Below are positions 17,402 to 25,533 of a stretch of 41,629 bases of DNA, piece after piece. Position 1 is the stretch's first letter. Each line of letters starts with the position of its first letter. The position numbers were made by a program, and so were the translations under genes. Under the pieces are notes generated by a model. The model made no database searches and was not told the DNA's origin. It saw only the letters and a list, made by a program, of their open reading frames with translations. The stretch is from Sphingobium fluviale (GTDB lineage Bacteria; Pseudomonadota; Alphaproteobacteria; Sphingomonadales; Sphingomonadaceae): assembly GCF_004122115.1 (NCBI RefSeq), contig NZ_SBKP01000020.1, positions 1 through 41,629 of the forward strand. The letters run 5' to 3'.

Positions 17402-17877
17402 CAGTTGGCTGGTGCCTTGGGCTTGCGCGACGAACTATGGGTCGAGACAATTTGCCAAGCCTGCCCGTTCCATTTCAGCACGGTGCTGGCAACGCCGAGC
17501 CGGTCGATCGCTTCACCCGATTGCAGCACAATCCGGTATGTGTAGGTCTCTGTCGCGAGTGCAATAGGACCTTCCAACCTGATGTCGGCCTTGTAGTTGC
17601 CGAAGGCAAAGGATTTGAACTCTTTGAGTTCGGGGCCCAAATGATGGTCGCGATAGGTATTGAAATTGCCCTCGACCTTTCCTGACTCGATGACAATGGC
17701 GTCGGGCGAGAAGAGTTTTTCAACATCCGTAATATCGAGGCGCTCAATCGCGGCTTTATAGGCTGACAGAACGGCCGCAGCGCCGTCGCGGTCAGGCTGC
17801 TCAGCGCTAGCCAGTGTTGACATCAAAAGACATGTTGCAGCCACAGCGCACCTTGCAGCCTTGATCGTCATTCGCAT
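17401..17877 (-). CDS. Exported NTF2-like (DUF4440/SnoaL-type) protein
   Basis: This 158-aa protein starts at ATG 17877 with GGGGAG 7 nt upstream. A signal peptide (..AVAATCLLMSTLASA) precedes a small cone-shaped NTF2/DUF4440 domain: VLSAYKAAIERLDITDVEKLFSPDAIVIESG, then IALATETYTYRI.. and KWNGQAWQIVSTHSS. Such periplasmic NTF2-like proteins recur in copper and cobalt-zinc-cadmium clusters, but their role is unknown. It follows the DUF2933 gene by 38 bp and is coupled to the endonuclease-like gene through TGATG. Confidence 0.78.
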   Translation of the reverse strand: MRMTIKAARCAVAATCLLMSTLASAEQPDRDGAAAVLSAYKAAIERLDITDVEKLFSPDAIVIESGKVEGNFNTYRDHHLGPELKEFKSFAFGNYKADIRLEGPIALATETYTYRIVLQSGEAIDRLGVASTVLKWNGQAWQIVSTHSSSRKPKAPAN

Positions 17878-17915
17878 ATTCAATCTCCCCCAGGGTTGTA
17901 ATTTTGTTGGTAAGC

Positions 17916-18101
17916 TCAATGTGCCTTGCCCGAATGATCATGGCCATGCGATCCGTGAAACAGATGCATGAGCGGGCAGAGCAACAATATGGCGTAAGGC
18001 AGAATACCGAGCGCATGCGCCCAATGCTCGCGCAACAGATAGAAGAGAATGATGACGGCAAGCGATGCGGTCGCGAGCATGAAGGCACGTCTCAAAAACA
18101 T
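17916..18101 (-). CDS. DUF2933-family small membrane protein
   Basis: This 61-aa protein has two closely spaced hydrophobic segments (about 8-23 and 31-46) and a His-rich C-terminus (MHLFHGSHGHDHSGKAH) typical of DUF2933 proteins next to heavy-metal ATPases. Its ATG follows the TGA of the ATPase gene with no gap (TGAATG). The His-rich tail suggests metal binding at the membrane face. Function in the family is not established. Confidence 0.82.
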   Translation of the reverse strand: MFLRRAFMLATASLAVIILFYLLREHWAHALGILPYAILLLCPLMHLFHGSHGHDHSGKAH

Positions 18102-20447
18102 TCAGATCTCGACGCGTTTCAGCCGCAGCGCATTGCCGATCACGCTGACCGACGACAGCGCCATGGCGGCTGCAGCGATAATAGGGGACAGGAGCAGGCC
18201 AAAGACCGGATAGAGCACCCCAGCGGCAATCGGGATGCCTGCAACATTATAGGCGAATGCAAAAAACAGATTCTGTCGAATGTTGCGCATCGTCGCTCTG
18301 CTAAGATGCCTAGCGCGCACGATTCCGGTCAGATCGCCCTTCAGGAGGGTCACGCCGGCGCTTTCAATCGCGACGTCGGTGCCGGACCCCATGGCCACGC
18401 CCACATCGGCCGTTGCCAGCGCTGGCGCATCGTTGACGCCGTCGCCGGCCATCGCGACGATCCGGCCTTCAGAACGCAATCTCTGCACGACAGCGCTTTT
18501 CTGGTCGGGCATGACATCCGCCTCGATGTCGGCAATGCCAAGACGGCGTCCGATTGCTTCGGCTGTGATCCGGTTGTCGCCGGTCAGCATGATGACGTGG
18601 ACGCCCGCGCGCGCCAGATCCTTTAGCGCCTGCGGGGTCGTCGCTTTGACAGGATCCGCAATGGCAATGACGCCGGCGATGCCGCCATCAATTCCAACAA
18701 ATATCGCCGTTGCGCCGTCGGCGCGCATTGCGTCGGCGCGGGTACCTAGTACTCCGGTCGGTACGCCGAGCTCCTCGAAGAATCCGGCTTTGCCGACCAA
18801 GACGGCGCTGCCGTCGACCATGCCGCTTATGCCCTTGCCAACCGGCTGGTCGACATTGAGGGGCTCACTCAAGGCCAGTCCCTTGTCCAGAGCGGCCTTG
18901 ACCACGGCCTTTGCGAGCGGATGTTCGCTCATGCGCTCAAGACTGGCCGCAATCCGCAGCAATTCATCTTCTGTGTGACCGTCGGTAATTTCGATGCCGA
19001 CAACGGCGGGTTTGCCCTCGGTAAGCGTGCCCGTTTTGTCGACGACGAGCGTGTCGACTTTTTCCATCCGTTCGAGGGCTTCGGCATTTTTGATCAAGAT
19101 GCCGGCCTGCGCGCCCCGTCCGACGCCGACCATGATCGACATTGGTGTGGCGAGCCCCAATGCGCAGGGGCAGGCAATGATCAGGACCGCGACCGCGGCG
19201 ATCAGACCATAACCCATCGCTGGCGGCGGACCAAATAGCGACCAGATAACGAAGGCGGCGATCGCAACAAGAATCACCGCTGGAACAAACCAGGCGGCAA
19301 CGGTGTCAGCGAGCCGCTGGATCGGAGCCCGACTTCGCTGGGCATCGGCAACCATCTGGACAATGCGCGCCAGCATCGTGTCGCGCCCGATCTTCTCGGC
19401 GGCCATCAGCAATGCTCCCGACTGGTTGATCGTACCTCCGATCAACGCTGCTCCTAAAGCTTTTGCGACAGGCATCGACTCGCCGGTAACCATCGATTCA
19501 TCGACGCTGCCATGTCCCTCAAGGACGATTCCGTCGACCGGGACTTTTTCGCCAGGGCGGACCCGAAGTGTATCGCCGACCTGGATTTCCGCAAGAGCAA
19601 CCTCTTCGTCGGTCCCATCAGCGCGGACTCGACGGGCCAGCTTCGGAGACAGATCAAGCAATGCCCGGATGGCACCGCTTGTTGTTTCACGGGCGCGCAG
19701 TTCGAGCACCTGGCCCAGAAGGACGAGAACGGTAATGACAGCCGCCGCCTCGAAATAAACAGCAACCGATCCATCGGCGGCGCGAAAGGCAGCAGGGAAG
19801 ATTTGCGGCGCCGATACCGCAACCATGCTGTAAGTCCATGCAACGCCGGTCCCCATGGCAATCAGGGTGAACATGTTGAGGCTTCGCGTCTTAAGCGAAT
19901 TCCAGGCGCGCTCGAAAAATGGCCAGCCCGCCCAAAGAACCACGGGTGTCGCTAGGGCCATCTGGATCAGATTGCCCGTCTGGCGCTCGAGCCATTGGTG
20001 CAGACCCGTCAGGTGACCTCCCATCTCAAGACCGAGCACGGGTAGAGTAAGGATGAGACCGATCCAGAATCGTCGCAGCATGTCGCGATATTCTTCGCTT
20101 GGGCCGGTATCGGCCGTCGGCATCAAGGGCTCAAGAGCCATGCCGCAAATGGGGCAGCTCCCTGGTCCGGATTTCTGGATCTCGGGGTGCATCGGGCAGG
20201 TCCAGATCGCACCGTCCTGGAAGTCGCTGGGTAGGGACGTGTCGCTGTTCAGATAGTGCCCGGGATCGGCGTTAAATTTGCTCAAACAACCAGAGCTGCA
20301 GAAATAATGAAATTTTTCCGCATGCGCCGCGACATGTTGGGTGATGGCAGGGTCGACGTCCATGCCGCAGACGGGATCCTTGACGCGTTGCCCACTACGC
20401 TCTTTATTGTGCTGATGGCCGTACTGGGTCGCTGCAGGGATCGTCAT
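18102..20447 (-). CDS. copA: Copper-transporting P1B-type ATPase
   Basis: This 781-aa Cu(I)-exporting ATPase has, in place of the usual GMTCxxC domains, a YHS domain (DPVCGMDV.. CSSGC, about 24-65). A heavy-metal-binding segment follows (WTCPMHPEI..GSCPICGMALEP, about 83-108). Core motifs are all present: MVTGES, the ion-binding ACPCALGLATP in TM6, DKTGTLTEGKP with the phosphorylated Asp, SEHPLAKAV, and GDGVNDAPAL. CPC with this layout indicates Cu(I)/Ag(I). It heads the DUF2933/NTF2/endonuclease genes. The ATG at 20447 has no clear ribosome binding site, so the start is somewhat uncertain. Confidence 0.94.
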   Translation of the reverse strand: MTIPAATQYGHQHNKERSGQRVKDPVCGMDVDPAITQHVAAHAEKFHYFCSSGCLSKFNADPGHYLNSDTSLPSDFQDGAIWTCPMHPEIQKSGPGSCPICGMALEPLMPTADTGPSEEYRDMLRRFWIGLILTLPVLGLEMGGHLTGLHQWLERQTGNLIQMALATPVVLWAGWPFFERAWNSLKTRSLNMFTLIAMGTGVAWTYSMVAVSAPQIFPAAFRAADGSVAVYFEAAAVITVLVLLGQVLELRARETTSGAIRALLDLSPKLARRVRADGTDEEVALAEIQVGDTLRVRPGEKVPVDGIVLEGHGSVDESMVTGESMPVAKALGAALIGGTINQSGALLMAAEKIGRDTMLARIVQMVADAQRSRAPIQRLADTVAAWFVPAVILVAIAAFVIWSLFGPPPAMGYGLIAAVAVLIIACPCALGLATPMSIMVGVGRGAQAGILIKNAEALERMEKVDTLVVDKTGTLTEGKPAVVGIEITDGHTEDELLRIAASLERMSEHPLAKAVVKAALDKGLALSEPLNVDQPVGKGISGMVDGSAVLVGKAGFFEELGVPTGVLGTRADAMRADGATAIFVGIDGGIAGVIAIADPVKATTPQALKDLARAGVHVIMLTGDNRITAEAIGRRLGIADIEADVMPDQKSAVVQRLRSEGRIVAMAGDGVNDAPALATADVGVAMGSGTDVAIESAGVTLLKGDLTGIVRARHLSRATMRNIRQNLFFAFAYNVAGIPIAAGVLYPVFGLLLSPIIAAAAMALSSVSVIGNALRLKRVEI

Positions 20448-20703
20448 AGCGCGCGGCCCGCATCAATGGAACACAATTCTCGCCGCGCGGGGGGCTGGGT
20501 CAATCGCTGGGCAGGGCGACTGACAGATTTTGGGCTGGGACCCAAACGCCCTAGGCTGGTGGTGCAAATGGGGGGGCGAGATGACATGAATTTTCTCCAT
20601 CTTCTTTTCCCGCCCCCACAGCCCGCAGACGGGGCGACCCGACGGGCAAGCCGAGCGAGGGGGGAGGTCGCTGGCCTTTACTCTAAATACGCACCGCAGC
20701 ACG

Positions 20704-20814
20704 TTATCCCTCATGGTCAGGGCAGCAGTTTTTCAAACCGCCGCAAACCGGGCAGACTTCGAGGTTCGCGAAGTCGGAAATTCCCGTTGAAGATGACAGT
20801 ACCGCTCTTGGCAT
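20704..20814 (-). CDS. 36-aa cysteine-rich small ORF
   Basis: An ATG at 20814 preceded by AAAGG (5-nt spacing) opens a 36-codon frame ending in TAA at 20704. The C-terminal half carries CPVCGG then NCCPDH: four Cys and a His, a plausible single-metal site. It begins 27 bp after the DUF5676 stop and lies 256 bp before the ATPase gene, on the same strand. The remaining gap 20448-20703 shows no gene. The evidence is a good ribosome binding site, an ordered Cys pattern and the copper context. It is too short to be certain. Confidence 0.45.
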   Translation of the reverse strand: MPRAVLSSSTGISDFANLEVCPVCGGLKNCCPDHEG

Positions 20815-20841
20815 GCGCGCCTTTCACAGCTCCAAAAGCTG

Positions 20842-21141
20842 TCAGGAATTGCCCTTGGTTAGGTTCCAAAACAGGGCGAGGAGCGTCCCACCGAGCGCAC
20901 CGGAAAGTACTGCTGAAACGACCCCGAAACCAAGCGTTACCAATGATGTCGGATCGCCGGGGGTGAAGAGTGAAATCAACATATGCGTCGATGGGAACAG
21001 GTTCAGCGCCCCCGCCAACCAGCAAAGAACAAAGAAGGTTGTTGTGGACAATGCGCCAGTCAGCGCCGCGCGGCTTATTGCCAGTCTAGATTGGGAAATG
21101 GCTGATGTTTTGGTTGCTATTTGTGCTTGGGCGTCCGTCAT
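20842..21141 (-). CDS. DUF5676-family membrane protein
   Basis: This 99-aa protein has two transmembrane segments (about 27-48 and 67-92) separated by a short loop. It matches the DUF5676 family often found beside heavy-metal ATPases (..FVLCWLAGALNLFPSTHMLISLF..; ..LGGTLLALFWNL). The ATG at 21141 has a strong AAAGGAAAA ribosome binding site. It is the first gene behind the MerR-type promoter at 21197-21227, so it probably heads the ATPase operon. Confidence 0.82.
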   Translation of the reverse strand: MTDAQAQIATKTSAISQSRLAISRAALTGALSTTTFFVLCWLAGALNLFPSTHMLISLFTPGDPTSLVTLGFGVVSAVLSGALGGTLLALFWNLTKGNS

Positions 21142-21196
21142 GGTATTTTCCTTTCAAATCCTATCTTTAGATGCGTTGTCGCAGCTTGGGCGTTGA

Positions 21197-21227
21197 GGTT
21201 TAGCTTTGGACCAAGGTCTAGGGTCAA
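21197..21227 (-). promoter_or_regulatory. MerR/CueR-type promoter of the copper ATPase operon
   Basis: On the minus strand TTGACC (21227-21222) and TAAACC (21202-21197) are separated by exactly 19 bp. The spacer contains the near-dyad CCTTGGTCCAAAG. An overlong 19-bp spacer with a central dyad is the hallmark of promoters activated by MerR-family regulators, and TTGACC is the usual -35 at CueR-controlled copA promoters. It lies 56 bp before the DUF5676 start. No MerR-family gene is in the window. Confidence 0.6.
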
Positions 21228-21419
21228 GCCAAATTGTTGGCGGGTGAGCCAGCCCGGCTGTGCCTATCGAAGCCCCATCAAAAATCGACAACATCGCAAG
21301 CAAAAGTGGTTTTGGGGCGGGGTGCGCTCTTTGTGGTCCGGCTTCACTCCCGCCCCATGCCTTTCTTCGGTGCGACCCGAAGGGCAAGGAGTCATGCGGA
21401 TATAGGACGCATCCGCGGT

Positions 21420-22109
21420 TCATTCTGTGTGCTGTCCGGCTTTTATGCCCTTGAGGATGGAGATTGAGCCCGTGACGGTGTTGAATTGCGCCGGTTCTTC
21501 GATTTCCGCAAAACCGGCTTGCACCATCAGCGGAACGAGCACCCCATCCGCATTGGGCTGTGTATCGGAAACGCCGTCAAGCCGTTGGATGGTTGAACTG
21601 AAAAGCGTGCGCATCAGCCATGAACGTTGCTCGCCATAGTCGGCGATGAAGAGCATGCCATCCGCGTCTAGGGTCGAATGGATTTCCTGAAGAAGGCGCA
21701 ATTTTTCGTCAAGCGGAACTTGATGGAGGACAAGGCACAAGGTGGCTTTTGTCGGCTTGGGCCAGCCCGATACGGCGTCTTTCGAGAAATGAGCAACTTT
21801 GAAGACCGGAGAAGTACCTGCGCGTACAGCCTTGGCTTGTGCAATGTCGATTGCCGCCTCGTCCGGGTCGATGCCGTAATAGCGCATAGCAGGATTTTGC
21901 CTCGCAAGAAGCGTGGCGAGGCTGCCAGTGCCCGCACCAATATCAAGAATAACATCGTCGTCTTGCGGTGAAAGGAGTTCGACAAGCCTGTTGCGCCAGA
22001 GCGCCTCGCGTGTGGTCAGCGCGACGCCAAGATCGTAAAGCGGCGTCAGCAAATGGTGGCCTGCAGCGGGCGTATAGGTTGCCCCCGGATTGTTTTCATA
22101 TTGGCTCAT
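21420..22109 (-). CDS. Class I SAM-dependent methyltransferase
   Basis: This 229-aa Rossmann-type methyltransferase has motif I VILDIGAGTGSLATLL (about 53-68), an acidic GIDPDEAAI at the end of beta2, and LCLVLHQVPLDEKLRLLQEI (UbiE/methyltransferase-25 style). There is no NPPY motif, so it is not a DNA-adenine methyltransferase of a restriction system. The substrate is unknown, probably a small molecule or lipid. It overlaps the desaturase-like gene by 4 bp and closes the copC operon. Confidence 0.82.
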   Translation of the reverse strand: MSQYENNPGATYTPAAGHHLLTPLYDLGVALTTREALWRNRLVELLSPQDDDVILDIGAGTGSLATLLARQNPAMRYYGIDPDEAAIDIAQAKAVRAGTSPVFKVAHFSKDAVSGWPKPTKATLCLVLHQVPLDEKLRLLQEIHSTLDADGMLFIADYGEQRSWLMRTLFSSTIQRLDGVSDTQPNADGVLVPLMVQAGFAEIEEPAQFNTVTGSISILKGIKAGQHTE

Positions 22110-22993
22110 TCCGTCAGTCCGGTTGCGGCCTTCGCGGTCGTCGAAGTGACCGGGGTCGTGGGCCGAAAGGGTTCGAGCAACTGCGCGAAATAGGCTGTCG
22201 GATAATCGGATCGACCATCGATCCCGACTGCACCTGCCCGGACATTGTCGCTGCTCCGAAATTGCGCTGTCCCCAACAGGACATCCCAGACCGTGAGGAA
22301 CAGGCCGAAATTGACATCACCTTCGGTCTCCGAGGCACGATGGTGGTGGCGATGGACTGGTGCTACCGCCCAGAGATAGGCGAGGGGCCCCACGCGCATG
22401 TCGACATTCGAATGCTGGAGCTGCAGCTGGATCGCGACCGCAAATGCTCCGACCAGAGCGACATCTTGTGGAATGCCCATCAAGAGCCATGGCAAGGTTC
22501 CAACCGAAATCTCGATCAGCTGGTGGACGGGATGTTTGAGCAGTCCGTTGAACCCGTATAGTCGGCGAACCGAATGATGGACGGCATGAAAGCGCCAGAG
22601 CAGAGGCACCCTGTGGCTGGCAAAATGGGCAGAGCTGATACCGGCGTCCAAAAGAACGATTGCGAGCAGCACTTCGGCCCAGAAAGGCAGGCTCGTCGGC
22701 CAAATCGAGCGCCATGGAACCAAGCTTGCGAAAAAGGGCAGTAGAAGCACCAATAGGATAATTGATCCCTCGTTGACCAAGCCATGCGCTACGTCACGCG
22801 AGGCGTCACCATGGCTGCGGTTCCAAGCGGGCTCGAATGGCGCAATGCGCTCGGCTATGAGCGACGCGGTGATGGCTACAAGCAACAATGCGACAAGCAT
22901 AAGTGGGGACGCACCGCTCGATACAAGCAGGGCGGCTCCGCCGACAAAGCCAAGAAAATAGAAGGGGGCATAAATGATGCGAAACAGCGACAT
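22106..22993 (-). CDS. Sterol desaturase / fatty-acid hydroxylase family membrane enzyme
   Basis: From ATG 22993 (GGAG 7 nt upstream) this is a 295-aa di-iron membrane enzyme. It has four to five hydrophobic segments and the histidine clusters of the fatty-acid hydroxylase superfamily: HFASHR, HAVHHS, H-x(2)-H around FNGLLKHPVHQ, and HRHHHRA. The substrate is unknown; membrane lipids, hopanoids or carotenoids are possible. Position between an AraC regulator and a methyltransferase in a copC-headed operon suggests lipid modification under copper stress. An upstream in-frame ATG at 23026 is less likely. Confidence 0.85.
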   Translation of the reverse strand: MSLFRIIYAPFYFLGFVGGAALLVSSGASPLMLVALLLVAITASLIAERIAPFEPAWNRSHGDASRDVAHGLVNEGSIILLVLLLPFFASLVPWRSIWPTSLPFWAEVLLAIVLLDAGISSAHFASHRVPLLWRFHAVHHSVRRLYGFNGLLKHPVHQLIEISVGTLPWLLMGIPQDVALVGAFAVAIQLQLQHSNVDMRVGPLAYLWAVAPVHRHHHRASETEGDVNFGLFLTVWDVLLGTAQFRSSDNVRAGAVGIDGRSDYPTAYFAQLLEPFRPTTPVTSTTAKAATGLTE

Positions 22994-23072
22994 CCAGGGA
23001 CTCCGGCAGAATATAGGCGATATCAATGGCCTTTTTTCTCTCTCCCGGTCTTGAACGATTCGCTGGTAAAGC

Positions 23073-23840
23073 TCAGTCGCTCACCGAAATGTCGAGTCCG
23101 TTCAGCCCAGAGGCCGGTGTAACTCCGAACCATTCGACAAGCCGGCGGGTAAAATGTGCTTGGTCGGAGAAGCCCCCGGTAGCGGCCGCATCTGCCAGAT
23201 TGCGCGATTGACGAAGCGCATCGATCGCGCGTTGCAGCTGTAGCCATTGCAGCAATTTTGAAGGAGGCACGCCGAAGTCACGAACTGCAATCTCGCGTAC
23301 TCGTGCTGGCGATAGTCCGATCATCCCGGCAAGCGCGGTCGTGCTGGTGTCAGCATCGCTTTCGGCAAGACCGGCGCGCAATCTTCTGTCGATGATGCGC
23401 GAGCCGACAAGACCGAGAAAGTCGGCTATCCACTGTCTTGCTTGCTTACCATCCTGTATCGCAAGCAGCGCTGACGCATCGTCTCGGTTGAGGCGAGTGC
23501 AGACAGTCTGAGCGGCTAGGCTATTTCTTCCCCGAAACATCGGATCCACATAGATTGTCCGGACCGCGATCCCGGCTGGGGCGAGACAATGTAATGTCCC
23601 AGCCGGAATGAGCAATGCGTCGCCTTGCCTTAGCCGTAATGGGCTTGATCCACCGATTTCGCACTCATCATCCAGCGCAAGACTGATTTGGTGGGCGACA
23701 TGGCGGTGCGCGCGGTTGTCGCCAATCCGTGCATCGAGCCAGGCCCAGCCCATACCAAGGGTCATTGCCCCCGACCAGGGCGAGCCTTTGCCGTTCACGA
23801 CATCGCCGCGCTTGCTGTCGGTTCGAGCGTGCCAAGCCAT
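23073..23840 (-). CDS. AraC-family transcriptional regulator
   Basis: This 255-aa protein has an N-terminal cupin-like sensor region (HRHVAHQISLAL.., GDALLIPAGTLHCLAP) and a C-terminal AraC DNA-binding domain. The two HTHs fall about 165-250 (TTALAGMIGLSPARVREIAVRDFGVPPSKLLQWLQLQRA..., ..ATGGFSDQAHFTRRLVEWFGVTPASG). The frame from 23840 overlaps copD by 46 bp; an internal ATG at 23765 is an alternative start. The His-containing cupin could bind metal, but this cannot be read from the sequence. Confidence 0.85.
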   Translation of the reverse strand: MAWHARTDSKRGDVVNGKGSPWSGAMTLGMGWAWLDARIGDNRAHRHVAHQISLALDDECEIGGSSPLRLRQGDALLIPAGTLHCLAPAGIAVRTIYVDPMFRGRNSLAAQTVCTRLNRDDASALLAIQDGKQARQWIADFLGLVGSRIIDRRLRAGLAESDADTSTTALAGMIGLSPARVREIAVRDFGVPPSKLLQWLQLQRAIDALRQSRNLADAAATGGFSDQAHFTRRLVEWFGVTPASGLNGLDISVSD

Positions 23841-24739
23841 GCGACCGCGCCCAGAACTAAAATGCCCGCCGCTGCTTCAAGCAAAAGGCTGGCTCGCAGC
23901 GCTGCAACGGCCTTCGCTATATCGCCGTCGGACAGCGCTATAGCAAGACCAGGCGTCAGCCGCCAACGGTTTTGGGCCGCCAGAAGCATCATCATTCCAA
24001 CCAGCAGCAGCTTCACAATCAGCAACCAGCCATAGGTGCTATCGAAAAGGGCCGTGATGTTGGAGATGCCGACCAGGATCTGACCATTGATCAGGCCCGT
24101 CACGACAATCACCGCCACAGAAATCGTTCCGATTCGGGCAAAGCTGTCGAGCGCCCGATGTGCAACATTCGGGCGGTCTCCCCAAAGTCCGTCATCTGGC
24201 GCCCGCAACATTTTGAGAAAAGCGGCAATGCCGCCGAGCCAGATGGCGGCGGCAATCATGTGCAACATGTCGCTCACTTTGTGGATGCCGCCGACCATGC
24301 CCTCGGTCGCCCCAGCATGTCCGGTCCACACCAGCGTCGCAAGCGCCGCCGTACTTGTTCCAAGAATGGCGACCAGCCGAGCTTCGTCGGAGCGCTTGAT
24401 TAGGATCGCGGCGAACAGACATGCAATGAGCGCAACTACGCGCACGACCCAAGCTGCACCAATTGGCGTTTCGACAATGATCGAGCGGCTTGTTTGCCAA
24501 TCGACTTCGGCAATCGAACTGCCCATCATCGCGGCAACAAGCGCGAGAAAGCCAAGCAGCGACAATAGAATTGCCGCAACCGCCCAGAAAATGAGCACTC
24601 TTCGGGTCGCCAATATGGCCCCGTCGCATCGCTCACCCTTGCGAAGGGCGTACAGCGGAAACGCGGCGAAACCTACAAGCAGCATCAGGCTCAGATACAA
24701 TCCGAGCCTGATCGCGATCATTCCCCAATCGGTGTCCAC
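23795..24739 (-). CDS. copD: CopD-like copper resistance membrane protein
   Basis: This 314-aa protein has about eight transmembrane segments and matches the CopD/PcoD family: ..GHAGATEGMVGGIHKVSDMLHMIAAAIWLGGIAAFLKML.. carries the conserved His/Met residues, and ..NITALFDSTYGWLLIVKLLLVGMM.. is also typical. CopD is thought to move copper across the inner membrane together with CopC. It follows copC by only 3 bp. Confidence 0.9.
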   Translation of the reverse strand: MDTDWGMIAIRLGLYLSLMLLVGFAAFPLYALRKGERCDGAILATRRVLIFWAVAAILLSLLGFLALVAAMMGSSIAEVDWQTSRSIIVETPIGAAWVVRVVALIACLFAAILIKRSDEARLVAILGTSTAALATLVWTGHAGATEGMVGGIHKVSDMLHMIAAAIWLGGIAAFLKMLRAPDDGLWGDRPNVAHRALDSFARIGTISVAVIVVTGLINGQILVGISNITALFDSTYGWLLIVKLLLVGMMMLLAAQNRWRLTPGLAIALSDGDIAKAVAALRASLLLEAAAGILVLGAVAWLGTLEPTASAAMS

Positions 24740-24742
24740 GTC

Positions 24743-25132
24743 TTATTTAACCGTGAAGCTGAATTCGCTGCCCATCCGGTGCGTGTCCGCTCCGGCCGCT
24801 GACCATGAAACTTTATATGTCCCCGGAACGAGCGCTTTTTTGGGCATCAGCATCATCGATTTGCCGTCTTTGCCCATCATCGAGGTGAAGGCGATTTTCA
24901 TGGGTGGGTGGTCCTTCATTCCCGGCATACCGGTCATGACCAGCTCAGCTTTAACCGTCGCTGCCATTAGTTTTTCATTGAACATAAGGGTAATCGACTT
25001 TGCCTTGTCCTTCGAAACCGTGGCATTGGCCGCGGGTGTCGACGACAGGAGTTTCGCGTGCGCGAGTGCCGCACCCGGTGCTGCAACCATGGCTAGCGCG
25101 GCAAGAATAAGGGGCATAAGTGTCTTTTGCAT
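24743..25132 (-). CDS. copC: CopC-like periplasmic copper-binding protein
   Basis: This 129-aa protein has a signal peptide ending GAALA|H, so the mature protein starts with His. This matches the N-terminal Cu(II) ligand of CopC (HAKLLSSTPA), and the second His/Asp site is in GADTHRMGSEF. A Met-rich stretch (MTGMPGMKDHPPMK, then MMGKDGKSMMLMP) could bind Cu(I). It is the first gene of the copC-copD-araC-desaturase-methyltransferase operon, with the ECF-like promoter 33 nt upstream. Confidence 0.93.
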   Translation of the reverse strand: MQKTLMPLILAALAMVAAPGAALAHAKLLSSTPAANATVSKDKAKSITLMFNEKLMAATVKAELVMTGMPGMKDHPPMKIAFTSMMGKDGKSMMLMPKKALVPGTYKVSWSAAGADTHRMGSEFSFTVK

Positions 25133-25165
25133 GAAAATTCTCCAAAAAATTGTGCGTCATGATAG

Positions 25166-25192
25166 ATACGCATGCAATGGTGCCACCCCTCA
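25166..25192 (-). promoter_or_regulatory. ECF-type promoter of the copC operon
   Basis: On the minus strand TGAGGGGT (25192-25185), 14 bp, then CGTAT (25170-25166), with 33 nt to the copC ATG. The divergent promoter at 25206-25232 has the same two elements, the same spacing and the same leader length. The two -35 elements form the perfect 8-bp inverted repeat at 25185-25192 / 25206-25213. Confidence 0.65.
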
Positions 25193-25205
25193 TATGACCC
25201 GAGGT

Positions 25206-25232
25206 TGAGGGGTTTTAGTCGCAAGCGCGTAT
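25206..25232 (+). promoter_or_regulatory. ECF-type promoter of the cnrYXH-like operon
   Basis: TGAGGGGT (25206-25213), 14 bp, then CGTAT (25228-25232), with 33 nt to the ATG at 25266. It is back-to-back with the copC promoter and matches the copA promoter at 26779-26803. The sigma factor encoded by this operon is the natural candidate to read it, giving autoregulation. Confidence 0.65.
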
Positions 25233-25265
25233 ATTAAGGGAGATGCCAACTTGGATGAGGACGTA

Positions 25266-25532
25266 ATGGACAACTTATTGATGCAGATGAAGCGTAGTCC
25301 GCAAGCTGGCATGCTTGATGGACTGGACGACCGGGTGATGACAGCGCTTGCTATGCGACAACGCGAAACGCGCGAATCACGGAAGTTCATTGCCTTGGCT
25401 GCCGTCGTGTCGCTTGGCGGAGGCGCCTTTGCCGGGATCGCCATGGGTGAACCTGCGGTTGCCGTGCAGCCTTTGTCACCCTTTGCTCCGGCCGCTATGT
25501 TGTCGCCTTCGTCCTTGTTGGACGCGCGCTGA
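25266..25532 (+). CDS. CnrY-like membrane anti-sigma factor
   Basis: This 88-aa protein starts at ATG 25266 with GAGG 5 nt upstream. About 40 cytoplasmic residues with a short amphipathic helix (LDGLDDRVMTALAMRQRE) precede one transmembrane segment (FIALAAVVSLGGGAFAGIAM) and a Pro/Ser-rich periplasmic tail. This is the architecture of CnrY, the anti-sigma factor of the cobalt/nickel CnrYXH system, and gene order Y-X-H is the same. The assignment rests on layout, since such proteins conserve little sequence. Confidence 0.62.
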   Translation: MDNLLMQMKRSPQAGMLDGLDDRVMTALAMRQRETRESRKFIALAAVVSLGGGAFAGIAMGEPAVAVQPLSPFAPAAMLSPSSLLDAR

Positions 25533-25533
25533 T

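Noticed and set aside
20634..21388. A 17-bp sequence GCGACCCGAnGGGCAAG at 20634-20650 and 21372-21388, each preceded by CCCGCCCC
   Set aside because: One mismatch between copies and similar surroundings hint at a dispersed repeat, but two short copies in GC-rich DNA are not enough to name an element.
21420..22109. Methyltransferase as the partner of the endonuclease-like gene (a restriction-modification pair)
   Set aside because: The motifs are those of small-molecule class I methyltransferases, there is no DNA-base NPPY or cytosine PC motif, and it lies in a different operon 4 kb away.
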